64,000 nucleotides of DNA from Sulfurovum zhangzhouensis (GCF_030347965.1 NZ_JAQIBD010000001.1:868001-932000); one strand, 5' to 3'; shown: positions 16,879-25,586, numbered from the stretch's first letter. Made by a program: numbers and translations. Notes: a model not told the origin generated them from the sequence alone.

Positions 16879-18062
16879 TGCATTGCCTCTTTAGGTGGGA
16901 TCACAGCGATCCTCCATGCAGGGATCAGTACAGCTGTAAAAAAAGGTACCGCATAGAGTAAAAAGATAGATCCAAGTACACCAAACTCTATCGTCGGGAT
17001 CAACCGTACTTCATTGGATAGATTTGCACCGCCCAAAAAGATCTCGATCAAAATTGGAGCTCCCAGGATAAAGACATAACCGTATGCGACTACTACACCT
17101 ATGATAAAACTTGTAATGACAAGGATCAATGTCTCATAGAACTTCAACCTCAAAATATCTTTGATACTCCAGCCAACCGCTCTTAAAATACCTATCTCTT
17201 TTCGCTCGTTAGAGTAGACCATAGAGTATCTTTGGTATAAGATCAGCATAAAAGTAAGCAGTGAAATAATATAGAGAATTAAAAAAATACCCCCCTTGTA
17301 GTTATAGAGGTTCTCATACGCTTTTTGAATCTCCCTTTTCTCCACTACTCTCATATCATAGTCCAGTAGATGCAACTTACTTATGATATTGTCCCACTCT
17401 GCATCATTGGGAACATTAAAAGTAATATCCGTGACCTCATCTTCCCCCAATCCAAAAATCTCCCGTGCAAGCTCAATAGGCATAATAATCATATCATTGG
17501 TAAACAAATTCAGTGAGTTGGGCAAGACCTCATAAATCTTCACCTTTTTAAATACTCCATGAGGTGTCTTAAACGAAAAGCTGTCTGTATAGTAATGTGT
17601 TTGAAAAAAAGTTTTCACCCCCTTTCCTACGATCATACTGTCCGTACTGAAAAATTGCTTGAGATCGACATCTTTTAACAATACTTGCAATGCTTTTGCA
17701 CTCTGTTCTTCAAAGAAATCAATACCGACAATCAAAAATGACTCTTCACCAGGTGCATAAAAGTAACGGCCGTGAACACGAGGTGTCACATCCGATACCC
17801 CCTCGATCTCAATGATCTTATCAACCCATGCAAGCGGTGTCTTTACAGATCTGCCTGCCTCGATTTTGTTTACTGTAAAATCTGCTTGTTTAGCAAGTGT
17901 ATCCTGCAACGTATGCTGAAGAGATGTCGAGATAAAGAGTACCGAACTTACCAGTGTGACCATGATGACAGAAATCGACATAATACCCATGTGTTTGATC
18001 TTCTGTTTAAAAAGCAGCAGAGTAAGAAAATGTAAAAACGGATACTTATTCAGCATAGACAA
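16875..18062 (-). CDS. FtsX/MacB-type ABC transporter permease
   Basis: A 395-residue permease with one N-terminal membrane helix (about 28-48), a roughly 200-residue extracytoplasmic domain (MacB-PCD-like), and three more helices in the C-terminal FtsX domain, which includes NERKEIGILRAVGWSIKDI, the coupling region of the family. It partners the ATPase encoded next. Its 3' end overlaps the ATPase gene by 4 bases and its 5' end overlaps the preceding small gene by 17 bases, so the unit is tightly coupled. The substrate is not evident. Confidence 0.88.
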   Translation of the reverse strand: MSMLNKYPFLHFLTLLLFKQKIKHMGIMSISVIMVTLVSSVLFISTSLQHTLQDTLAKQADFTVNKIEAGRSVKTPLAWVDKIIEIEGVSDVTPRVHGRYFYAPGEESFLIVGIDFFEEQSAKALQVLLKDVDLKQFFSTDSMIVGKGVKTFFQTHYYTDSFSFKTPHGVFKKVKIYEVLPNSLNLFTNDMIIMPIELAREIFGLGEDEVTDITFNVPNDAEWDNIISKLHLLDYDMRVVEKREIQKAYENLYNYKGGIFLILYIISLLTFMLILYQRYSMVYSNERKEIGILRAVGWSIKDILRLKFYETLILVITSFIIGVVVAYGYVFILGAPILIEIFLGGANLSNEVRLIPTIEFGVLGSIFLLYAVPFFTAVLIPAWRIAVIPPKEAMQ

Positions 18063-18324
18063 AATCCATTCTATTCAGTGATTGCATTTGAGGAAAAACA
18101 GGATGCTCTATCTTTTCACCCAAAACGTTTGGTTCATAAAATGCAGTACTAAACGAAGGTGATGCGAGACCGGTTACTGCTACAACCTGAGAAAAAGCTT
18201 CTTTTTGCGATGTTCTATCTACACAGAGATAGTGACTGACTGTCAGAGTTGCCAACACAATCAAAAAACTTACCATCCATAAGAACTGCTTGATCAACTG
18301 CGTAAACCTCTTATTAAAGTCCAT
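18046..18324 (-). CDS. Small single-pass membrane protein, unknown
   Basis: A 92-residue protein with one membrane helix (about 16-34, FLWMVSFLIVLATLTVSHYL) and a roughly 58-residue presumably extracytoplasmic tail without cysteine pairs. It overlaps the permease gene by 17 bases and the upstream NosL-like gene by 11 bases, which strongly supports real translation. I do not recognise a family. It could be an accessory subunit of the ABC transporter, by position only. Confidence 0.65.
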   Translation of the reverse strand: MDFNKRFTQLIKQFLWMVSFLIVLATLTVSHYLCVDRTSQKEAFSQVVAVTGLASPSFSTAFYEPNVLGEKIEHPVFPQMQSLNRMDFVYAE

Positions 18325-18988
18325 CCAATGCCATTACCATGGCATCAGTGATCTCATTAAAGTGTAATATCCTCTTTCCTTGGTGTTCACGACTAAATGT
18401 CTTTGCATCATCCAATGTAATAAATGGGATAAGTTCCCGTCCCATCGGTCCATACACGTTAGAATCATAAACATAAAATGCCGACTTCGCATCAATTGCT
18501 TCCAAGCTATAGTAATCAGTTACTTTCATCATAGTGATCCTATCACGTTCAAAAGGGAAATTACCATCAAAGATATAGTATTTCATCATATCTTTTACCC
18601 CATCGAAATAGTAAGTTTGTTCTTCATCATGAGTTATCAAAGCGGCCCACTTAGGATACTTAGCAACGAACATCCCGCAGACAGGGCACTTGGCACCCTG
18701 AGGTACATGGATATGTCCTTTTTGAGCCTTCATACTTCCGTCACTGATATAGTAGGCAACTGCTTCCAGTTGGCTCGGTGAAAGAGACGGACATGCCTGT
18801 GAATCCTTGATCTTTTGGATCAATAGGTCAATCGTGCCGGTAGCTGACGGCAGATTATCAATCTTACACATATTTTTGACAATCTTCTCACCCTTTTGGG
18901 TCAGTTTGATCACTTTAGCCTGACTGATATCATTGGCAAAAAGAGGAAGTAAAAGTATTATAAAAAATATAAAAATCGTTTTTTTCAA
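18314..18988 (-). CDS. NosL-like protein with N-terminal haemless cytochrome-like mini-domain (NosL-2)
   Basis: A 224-residue exported protein (signal peptide about 1-19, cleaved near LFAND). Residues about 30-82 form a small helical domain, GEKIVKNMCK followed by ACPSLSPSQLEAVAYYI, that resembles a class I cytochrome c in its first and last helices but has no CxxCH. The NosL domain follows, with C101-x2-C104-x-M106 (KCPVCGMFV) and YFDGVKDMMKYY. The same mini-domain is at the other end of NosL-3. It probably holds Cu(I) in the periplasm; inferred from the family. It overlaps the next gene by 11 bases. Confidence 0.78.
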   Translation of the reverse strand: MKKTIFIFFIILLLPLFANDISQAKVIKLTQKGEKIVKNMCKIDNLPSATGTIDLLIQKIKDSQACPSLSPSQLEAVAYYISDGSMKAQKGHIHVPQGAKCPVCGMFVAKYPKWAALITHDEEQTYYFDGVKDMMKYYIFDGNFPFERDRITMMKVTDYYSLEAIDAKSAFYVYDSNVYGPMGRELIPFITLDDAKTFSREHQGKRILHFNEITDAMVMALDGL

Positions 18989-19049
18989 ATGACACCTCTC
19001 AAGAGCGTAGGGGAACCCGATCTCTTGTTATTTAGGCAAAGTGTAGCAT

Positions 19050-19784
19050 CTATCTGCTTTGAAGATAAAGCCCGATAGCCTGCAGCTGCTTAGGATTTAA
19101 TTCTTCGCAGAGTTTATGAGTGAGGATAAATGCTTTAGCTTCAGCTATAGAGTCAAACTTTTCATCTGTCTTTTGACACTTGTTACTATAGAGTGTTTCC
19201 CCCATCTCACGCATTTCATCGCGCTTTTGGCTAACAATATTACAGTCATTTTGAAACTCTTCCTGCGCTTTTTGAAGTGCACCGTCAAAATCTGTCAGTT
19301 CCCCTCCATTGATTTTTGCAAAAGCTTCAGCGTCTGCTTTTTGAGCAAACGCATATTTACTGTTCATGCTCATCGTACCTTTTTGGCTGCTGCCGACAAC
19401 ATAATATGCCTTCTTTGCATCAATGAACGTTAAGCTGATGACATCCACTACTTTGATTTCTGAAAGCTTGAGCCCCTTTTGAACATCCTCAGCCAGACAG
19501 TGTATCGAACAATACTGTTTTACTTGACCGTTGATGGTAGCTGCATGATTGGTCTTATAAAACATAGGCAGGTTCATACCACAGTTCGGGCAAAATACTT
19601 TTGCATCTCCTGATTGAAGGAGTATTGCTTCAGAGGGTGATACACTCTGAAACATCTTCATCATCTTTTTAGGTTTTGATTCTTGCATCTTGCCTCCGCA
19701 TTTACCTGCAGCGCACTTCATCTCTGCCTGTAAAAGACTTGCTAATGCCATCAGAGCCCATACCATGACTAAAACCTTTTTCAT
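19050..19784 (-). CDS. NosL-like protein with C-terminal haemless cytochrome-like mini-domain (NosL-3)
   Basis: A 244-residue exported protein with signal peptide (residues 1-20) and a Met/Cys-rich start of the mature chain (MKCAAGKCGGKM, then MMKMF), a likely soft-metal-binding stretch. The NosL domain has C65-x2-C68-x-M70 (FCPNCGMNL) and a second pair C92-x3-C96 (YCSIHCLAED). The last 50 residues repeat the mini-domain of NosL-2: GETLYSNKCQ and LCEELNPKQLQAIGLYL. It lies 8 bases downstream of the TonB-dependent receptor gene, a natural first periplasmic acceptor for an imported metal. Role inferred. Confidence 0.78.
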   Translation of the reverse strand: MKKVLVMVWALMALASLLQAEMKCAAGKCGGKMQESKPKKMMKMFQSVSPSEAILLQSGDAKVFCPNCGMNLPMFYKTNHAATINGQVKQYCSIHCLAEDVQKGLKLSEIKVVDVISLTFIDAKKAYYVVGSSQKGTMSMNSKYAFAQKADAEAFAKINGGELTDFDGALQKAQEEFQNDCNIVSQKRDEMREMGETLYSNKCQKTDEKFDSIAEAKAFILTHKLCEELNPKQLQAIGLYLQSR

Positions 19785-19792
19785 CTATACTC

Positions 19793-21799
19793 CTAGAATT
19801 TGTATTTTAGATTTGTATAGAAATAACGTCCGGGTTCATTCAGCAACATTACATCCCCACCGCCGTAAATCAAAGTTAGGTCTCGATAAGTATTTGATGT
19901 TGCATAAGTAGAGCCAAACACGTTATCCACACCTACAGTCAACTCAACATTGTTTCCAAATGTTTTCGTTCCTTTAAGGTTCAAGACACCATATGCATCA
20001 AGTTTCTGCTCGCCATTAATTGCATCATAGTGTACCCATGCATCCGATGCTATCACCTCAGCATTAAGTAAGAGGCTTGGATCTACTTCATAGTTCACTG
20101 CCAAGTTCATCTTGAATGGTGGAATTTCCGGAAGATCTTGATCCTCCTGTCCAACTATATTACCAGCATCCAGTTTTTTCCCGTTTTGCTTTGACATTCC
20201 GATATCAAAAGAGAGTGATTCTGTTGCGAAGTAGGTACCGCTGAGATCAAATCCCCAGATTCTTGCATCGATATTATCAAACGTTTTCTGTACTGAGTTA
20301 TAAGCAATGAAATTTTTCAAATAACTGTAAAAGAACTTCGCTTTAACGACAGCATTTTCATATTTCTTTTCCAGACCCATGTCGATCTCATTGTTAGTAA
20401 CCTTTTTCAGATCGAAATTACCGATTCTTAGACCACTTTTATCATAATAGTAGAGTTCTCTTCCATCCGGTACTCTGTTTCCTATACCTGCACCTACGAA
20501 ATATTTTGTTGTTTCATTGGCATGATAAGTAGCAAGTATATTTCCACTTATACTGTTGTAACTTCTGTCAGGAACGCTTGTATTTGTATCTGCCGTAGTG
20601 ATCTCAGTATTATCATATCTTAGCCCCATATCAATTTCGAATTGATCTACCGTCATCTTATCTTTAATGAAAATACCTGCATTTTCCGTATCTACGTCCC
20701 AAATACTATTATATTGGCTAGATAACGGCATATCATTCATATAATACTTCCCATCCCAATTTCTCAGACTATAATCAAGTCCTACTGCAAGTGCATGGTT
20801 TCCGAGTTCAAACTCATTTTTAAGTTTCGCACCCTGTACCTTTGTAGTCAGTGCATGTGTCATTACGCCCATCATCATAGAAGATTTTCTATACTCATTT
20901 GACATTGGGTGATCTACTTCGGTTTGGTAAAGGTTCAATGAAAGTTTTTTAGAATATTCTCCAAGATCTTTTGCAATATACTCTGCAGTATAGATATCAC
21001 TGTCATCATAAATTGCATCCATTGGGGTATTCGGGTAAAGGATATTATCACTTCTGTTCGCTGTATAGCCTAATCTCAATTCCTGATTTTCAGCAATATC
21101 CCAAAAAAGTTTTGCCATCATTGTTTTTTTACTAAATGCATCCATGTCTCGCTGACTTGGAAGGTATGCCATACCTCCTGCAGTAGCGTGATCAGCGATG
21201 TAGTTATCTTGTTGTTCAGCAAAAGTATTACCGTCACCATCCTCATACTGGCCGCCTCTCTCTGTAGAAGCACTGAGCAAGAATCTGACATTTTCTACAC
21301 CGCCGCTTACATTGAAGTAACCTTTTTTATAATCCCAGCTTCCTAAGTTCAATCCTACTTCACCTGTGAACTCTTTAGAAGGCTTTAGTGTACTAATCTT
21401 TACATCCGCACCTAAATTTCCAAAGTCTTCGACATTGAAAGGCCCTTCATTGATCTCGATATAATCTACATTGTTAGTAGCAATATGTGAAATAGGAGGG
21501 TCCATTCTGTTTGGACATGCACCACATACTTTTGCACCATCGATCAATACATTGATATTATCCTTCTTCATCCCTCTTACGATAATATCATTTGAGATAC
21601 CACTTCTACGTACCAATGCAACACTTGGAGATGTCTTAAAAAGTGCGTCGGCCAAGTCAGCAGATTTGATCTCTTCCCCACTTACATCCTTGATCACTTC
21701 TGTGTCTACTTTTCCCTCGACTTCTATCTCATCTAACTCTACCGGTGCAGCTTGAAGAGCCATTGCAGTCAGTAGTGAAAGTCCCACAACCTTTTTCAT
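19793..21799 (-). CDS. TonB-dependent outer-membrane copper receptor, OprC/NosA-like
   Basis: A 668-residue outer-membrane receptor: signal peptide (1-18), plug domain (about 20-140) and a 22-strand beta-barrel ending in YFYTNLKYKF with the terminal aromatic. The plug loop has ACPNRMDPP, giving C95-x3-M99, and a barrel loop has DHPMS, giving H297-x-M299. This matches the CxxxM plus HxM copper site described for OprC of Pseudomonas aeruginosa. A methionine-rich loop (SSMMMGVMTH) lies close by. The gene is followed by NosL-like genes and preceded by its own tonB. Copper import is a well-supported inference from these residues and neighbours. Confidence 0.88.
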   Translation of the reverse strand: MKKVVGLSLLTAMALQAAPVELDEIEVEGKVDTEVIKDVSGEEIKSADLADALFKTSPSVALVRRSGISNDIIVRGMKKDNINVLIDGAKVCGACPNRMDPPISHIATNNVDYIEINEGPFNVEDFGNLGADVKISTLKPSKEFTGEVGLNLGSWDYKKGYFNVSGGVENVRFLLSASTERGGQYEDGDGNTFAEQQDNYIADHATAGGMAYLPSQRDMDAFSKKTMMAKLFWDIAENQELRLGYTANRSDNILYPNTPMDAIYDDSDIYTAEYIAKDLGEYSKKLSLNLYQTEVDHPMSNEYRKSSMMMGVMTHALTTKVQGAKLKNEFELGNHALAVGLDYSLRNWDGKYYMNDMPLSSQYNSIWDVDTENAGIFIKDKMTVDQFEIDMGLRYDNTEITTADTNTSVPDRSYNSISGNILATYHANETTKYFVGAGIGNRVPDGRELYYYDKSGLRIGNFDLKKVTNNEIDMGLEKKYENAVVKAKFFYSYLKNFIAYNSVQKTFDNIDARIWGFDLSGTYFATESLSFDIGMSKQNGKKLDAGNIVGQEDQDLPEIPPFKMNLAVNYEVDPSLLLNAEVIASDAWVHYDAINGEQKLDAYGVLNLKGTKTFGNNVELTVGVDNVFGSTYATSNTYRDLTLIYGGGDVMLLNEPGRYFYTNLKYKF

Positions 21800-21909
21800 T
21801 CCTTATACTCCTTATTTTCATAGCTTATAAGTAAAACAAAATAGTGTTAAATGTTTGTTAAATTCTCTTTGCGGTTGTTTCAGAAACCAGAAGTTTGTTA
21901 CCTTGTAGC

Positions 21910-22605
21910 CTATCTGCTCAGTTTGTAGTGAAGTGTGACAGAAACTTGTTCAGGTAAAGAGATGGGTATATTTTTGACCGCAATAGGAAAAGCCTTTTGC
22001 ACTGCTTCTTTCGCTGATGTATGAAAAACCTTTGGTCCGTTCACTGTAATGCCGGAGACTTGGCCGTTTGACAAGATGGTAAAGCTGATTCTGACACTCC
22101 CTTGCATTCCACGGCGCTTGGCAATATTCGGATAGTGCTTGTTGCGATTGATACGATCTCTCACCTTTGCAAGAAAGAGGTTTTTCTCTTCAGCTGTACT
22201 CTGCTGTTTTTTACTGCTTTTAAGCGCACTTATTTTCTGTGTAGGCGGTTTTTTGGTTTTTTTGACTACATTTTTTAGCTTTTCTTTTTTTTCTTTGGGT
22301 TTTTTGATCTCCTGTTTTTGCACTATAGGTTCTGGTTTTGGCTGCTCTAATGGCTTAGGTTTTTCTATAATAGGCTCAGGGGGCGGTGTTTTTTCTACCG
22401 GGGGTGGTGTTTCTTCTTTTATGGGTTCAGATCTTTGTTCTACTATTTCCGGCTGGTATGCCTGAAGGCTGAGCTCAATGGTTTTAACAAATGATTTTTT
22501 ATCTGATACATTGACGGTTTGGGAAAAATAAAGCAGCGTAAATCCTGCTGTCAGATAGATGAGACTTGTTACTAAAAAAGAGAGTAAAAACCGATATTTA
22601 GACAC
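21910..22605 (-). CDS. tonB: Energy transducer TonB
   Basis: A 231-residue TonB: N-terminal membrane anchor (about 8-27), a proline/lysine/glutamate-rich periplasmic spacer (about 55-130, PPPVEKTPPPEPIIEKPKP type repeats), and a C-terminal TonB domain (MQGSVRISFTILSNGQVS to the VTLHYKL end). The start is a GTG with GAGG upstream. It is probably dedicated to the adjacent receptor. exbB and exbD are not in the window, so the energising pair must be elsewhere. A -10-like box lies 21 bases upstream. Confidence 0.93.
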   Translation of the reverse strand: MSKYRFLLSFLVTSLIYLTAGFTLLYFSQTVNVSDKKSFVKTIELSLQAYQPEIVEQRSEPIKEETPPPVEKTPPPEPIIEKPKPLEQPKPEPIVQKQEIKKPKEKKEKLKNVVKKTKKPPTQKISALKSSKKQQSTAEEKNLFLAKVRDRINRNKHYPNIAKRRGMQGSVRISFTILSNGQVSGITVNGPKVFHTSAKEAVQKAFPIAVKNIPISLPEQVSVTLHYKLSR

Positions 22606-22625
22606 ACAACCTCTTTTTGAAATGC

Positions 22626-22631
22626 ATTATA
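22626..22631 (-). promoter_or_regulatory. -10 box upstream of tonB (minus strand)
   Basis: On the minus strand TTGTTATAATGC lies about 21 bases before the GTG start of tonB. It suggests that the tonB-receptor-NosL transcript starts here rather than only from the two-component genes. Confidence 0.5.
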
Positions 22632-22737
22632 ACAAAAGTCATAAAAGCGTTTTACCATTTTTATTTTATAAACTCTTGCATGATGATACATAATCCATTT
22701 ATTTTTTACTTTCAGATTATATGATGCAAATGTTAAT

Positions 22738-23577
22738 TTAGTGTGAAGTGATCTTTGTCAAATTAAGCGAAACAGTAGTTCCCTCATTCTTTTGTGATTT
22801 GATCTGTATATCGATACCCTCACTATCACAATAAGATTTTACCAGTGCAAGACCTATCCCTTCTCCCTCTTTGGAACTGTCTGCCTGATAGTAACGCTCA
22901 TAGATCTTTAAAAGCTCTGTTTCACTCATCCCGTCTCCCTGATCACTGATATTTAGAGTATCTTGATTAAGGGACAATGTAATGGATGTATCTTTGGATG
23001 AATACTTCATTGCATTCATCAAGATATTGTCTATTACTTTCTCAAATCCTATCTTATCAGCCGTGATCATATAGTGCATAACATCCACTATAAAACTATT
23101 GCGATCAAATGCTTCAAATACCGCTACCCTCTCTTCTAAAACTTTTTTAAGATCAAAGTTCTCTTTTTCGATAGGGTGTAACTCTTTTTTGATACTGTAA
23201 ACTAGTTCCCTATAAAGTCTTTCAAGTCTTTTGGAAGATGCTTCAATACGTGCGATACGGTCCAAACTTTTCTGATCATCCAATTTTCTGGCGATGAGTT
23301 TAGTATTGGCCTGGATGGTTGCAAGCGGGATATTAAGTTCATGCAATATCTCTTTGGTAAGTTGAGAAAGGTTTTCATCGATTCTTTTTTGCTGTGCCAG
23401 CAGCGTAGAGATAAAGATATATCCGAACATAACGGCAAATAGCAGAAGTATCAGTGATACTAAGAGGTATATCTTAACAGAGATACCCCATGTATTAAGC
23501 ATATGATACATAAAACCAAGGAAAAATCCTATGCTGATCACATAGATAACTGTTCCCCAGACTACCCGTTTATGCAT
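22738..23577 (-). CDS. Sensor histidine kinase
   Basis: A roughly 279-residue membrane kinase with two membrane helices near the N-terminus and a very short extracytoplasmic loop, then a dimerisation/phosphoacceptor domain with ILHELNIPLATIQANTK (phosphorylated His) and a HATPase domain with N-box ILMNAMKYS, G1 SDQGDGMS and G2 GEGIGLALVKSY. I prefer the ATG at 23577, which overlaps the response-regulator stop by 8 bases; a start ten codons earlier is possible. The loop is too small for a classical periplasmic ligand domain, so sensing may occur in the membrane. It lies directly upstream of tonB. Confidence 0.9.
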   Translation of the reverse strand: MHKRVVWGTVIYVISIGFFLGFMYHMLNTWGISVKIYLLVSLILLLFAVMFGYIFISTLLAQQKRIDENLSQLTKEILHELNIPLATIQANTKLIARKLDDQKSLDRIARIEASSKRLERLYRELVYSIKKELHPIEKENFDLKKVLEERVAVFEAFDRNSFIVDVMHYMITADKIGFEKVIDNILMNAMKYSSKDTSITLSLNQDTLNISDQGDGMSETELLKIYERYYQADSSKEGEGIGLALVKSYCDSEGIDIQIKSQKNEGTTVSLNLTKITSH

Positions 23578-24232
23578 CAATATTCTCAAATTTGTAGCCA
23601 ACGCCACGGATATTGCTGATATATTCAGGGAAAAGTTTTTTAAGCTGTGTCACATAGACACGTATCGAACCGTCACTTGGCATCTGATTCGCTGTCCAAA
23701 GCTGTTCTTTGATAAACTCATTAGATACCACATCCCCTTTGGATTGGATAAAGAGCATCAACAGTTCTATCACTTTGATCGTAAGATCTACTTCTTTATC
23801 TCTATGATAGAGTATTTTGTTTTTCACATCCAGGGTATACTCACCGATCAAAACGTTTTGAGTTCGTGTCTGCCTGCGAAGCAGAGCTTCGATACGCACT
23901 TGAAGTTCATCAAAGTCAATAGGCTTTTTCATGTAGTCATCTGCCCCTAAACTAAATCCTTCAACAAGTGAATCTTTATCATCTCTAGAGGTCAAAAAAA
24001 TCGTCGGGGTCATATCCCCTGCACTGCGTAGTTTGTCCAGAAGGTCAAATCCGCTTTCATAAGGCAGATTCACATCAAATAGGTAGATATCGTACTTATT
24101 CTCATATGTGAGGTCAAGCGCTGAATAGGGATCCATCACAGCATCCAGCGCATAGCCCTCTTCTTCTAGAAAATCCTGAAGTGTTTCATTGAAAAGTTGA
24201 TCATCTTCCAGGACAAGTATTTTAGTAGACAT
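23570..24232 (-). CDS. OmpR-family response regulator
   Basis: A 220-residue regulator: receiver domain with the acidic pair E9/D10/D11 (VLEDDQ), phosphoacceptor D53 (YLFDVNLPYESG), Thr-Ser (FLTSRDD) and Lys (YMKKPIDF); and a winged-helix DNA-binding domain (FIKEQLWTANQMPSDGSIRV, then GVGYKFE). It pairs with the overlapping kinase gene. Position upstream of tonB and the copper-receptor genes makes them plausible targets, but the pair might respond to something else. No binding site was identified. Confidence 0.93.
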   Translation of the reverse strand: MSTKILVLEDDQLFNETLQDFLEEEGYALDAVMDPYSALDLTYENKYDIYLFDVNLPYESGFDLLDKLRSAGDMTPTIFLTSRDDKDSLVEGFSLGADDYMKKPIDFDELQVRIEALLRRQTRTQNVLIGEYTLDVKNKILYHRDKEVDLTIKVIELLMLFIQSKGDVVSNEFIKEQLWTANQMPSDGSIRVYVTQLKKLFPEYISNIRGVGYKFENIDA

Positions 24233-24262
24233 CCATACCTCACAATTTAGGCAAAGCCTAAA

Positions 24263-25006
24263 TTACATATACATCCCGCCATTGACTTTCAATGTCTCAC
24301 CGGTAATGTAAGAAGCATGATCAGAAAGTAAAAATGCTACTGCATCAGCCACCTCTTTCGGCTCACCGAATCTTCCCAACGGGATCTTCGCAGTAAAGGC
24401 ATCTTTGATCTCATCTTTGAGTACCTCTGTCATCTCTGTTGCAATAAAGCCCGGGGTGATAGTATTGTATCTGATACCTCTTGGTGCAGCTTCTTGTGCA
24501 AATGACTTGGTCATCGCGATTGTTCCCCCCTTACTTGCCGAGTAGTTAGTTTGACCTGCATTTCCTGTCTCACCTACGATCGATGCGATATTGACTACTG
24601 AACCAAAACGCTTTTTACTCATTACTTTTAGTGCTTCTCTACACCCGACGAATGAAGACTTCAGGTTAGCATTAATGACATCCATGAACTGTTCTGTCTT
24701 CATTCTCATTGCAAGTCCATCTTTGGTGATACCTGCATTATTGACAAGGTAACTCATCTCACCGTCTTCTTCTACAATATGTTTGATTGCATCTACAAAA
24801 GCATCTTCATCACTCACGTCAAAACCGATTACCTCAGCTTTACCGCCTTCTGCTTCGATCGCTGCTTTTACTGCATTAGCCTCAGCTTCACCGCTACGGT
24901 AATTGATCCAGACTTTGAGCCCCATTTCAGCCAATCTTTTAGCAATCTCTGCACCGATACCTCTGCTGGCACCGGTAACAAGAACATTATTTCCACTAAA
25001 TTTCAT
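24263..25006 (-). CDS. fabG: 3-oxoacyl-[acyl-carrier-protein] reductase
   Basis: FabG reduces 3-oxoacyl-ACP with NADPH in fatty-acid elongation. The short-chain dehydrogenase has the cofactor loop VTGASRGIGAEI, NNAG, catalytic Ser (VNIASIVGETG) and the YSASK motif. The ending ITGETLKVNGGMYM is typical of FabG. 247 residues. Two adjacent ATGs exist; the second (25006) is better spaced from AAGGGAT. It is separated from the acpP-fabF-accA cluster by the copper block. Confidence 0.95.
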   Translation of the reverse strand: MKFSGNNVLVTGASRGIGAEIAKRLAEMGLKVWINYRSGEAEANAVKAAIEAEGGKAEVIGFDVSDEDAFVDAIKHIVEEDGEMSYLVNNAGITKDGLAMRMKTEQFMDVINANLKSSFVGCREALKVMSKKRFGSVVNIASIVGETGNAGQTNYSASKGGTIAMTKSFAQEAAPRGIRYNTITPGFIATEMTEVLKDEIKDAFTAKIPLGRFGEPKEVADAVAFLLSDHASYITGETLKVNGGMYM

Positions 25007-25048
25007 CATAATCCCTTAAAATCTTTGCGATATTGTATCATGAAGCGC

Positions 25049-25390
25049 TTAATGACAATCGAAGAACTCGTTTTTTAATTTTTCAAAGAACTCATAATCT
25101 TCAGGAGTGATCTTATCTGAGTAAATGATATGGTTCAGTTGTTCCATTAAATGATATTTAGAAATTTTGTCTTCACACAGTGCAGTTTTAATAATCTGGA
25201 TATGATGATCAAGATCATACTCTTTGTCCATAAGATCTTCCAGGAGCGATTTAGCTTCAGCCTCACTGCATTTAAAATCCTGTCCAAGTATGTTACAAAA
25301 GAGGGGAGCCTCCTTCTCTACATCCCTACCATCCAATTTAATAATGTGTGCTAAAAGTGTGGCGACTGATTCTTTAATTTTTGTATTCAT
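25049..25390 (-). CDS. TerB-like helical protein, unknown
   Basis: A 113-residue acidic, all-helical protein. The pattern LLAHIIKLDGRDVEKEAPLF with later acidic helices (SEAEAKSLLEDLM, IYSDKITPEDYEFFEKL) resembles the TerB/DjlA N-terminal helical domain, which often binds metal through acidic residues. The match is from pattern only. It stands alone between fabG and gpmI, downstream of fabG's start on the same strand. No function assigned. Confidence 0.6.
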   Translation of the reverse strand: MNTKIKESVATLLAHIIKLDGRDVEKEAPLFCNILGQDFKCSEAEAKSLLEDLMDKEYDLDHHIQIIKTALCEDKISKYHLMEQLNHIIYSDKITPEDYEFFEKLKNEFFDCH

Positions 25391-25586
25391 AAAGTACCAC
25401 CTTTCTTAACTTATCTTTTTGGATATATTGTATCATATTTAAAAAAGAGGTTGGTCTTTAATTGTTTAAAAAAGTATCAAAACGAAGTAATATGTGAGTA
25501 AAGTCGTCATAGACCTTTACGATGACGATGCCATTGGCATTTTGCAAACAGCATCGTTTAAAAAATATTGTTAAATGGTAAACACC
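25391..25586. other. Intergenic region with nested stem-loops after gpmI
   Basis: This 196-base gap holds CGTCAT/ATGACG around 25505-25530, the palindrome ATGCCATTGGCAT and a longer pairing ACGATGC/GCATCGT that would compete with it. No T-run follows on either strand in the expected place. They may end the gpmI message or process it. Confidence 0.4.

Noticed and set aside
14740-22605. Reading the block as a nitrous-oxide reductase (nos) operon
   Set aside because: No nosZ, nosD, nosF/nosY pair or nosR is present; only NosL-like genes. The ABC pair is of the FtsX/MacB type.
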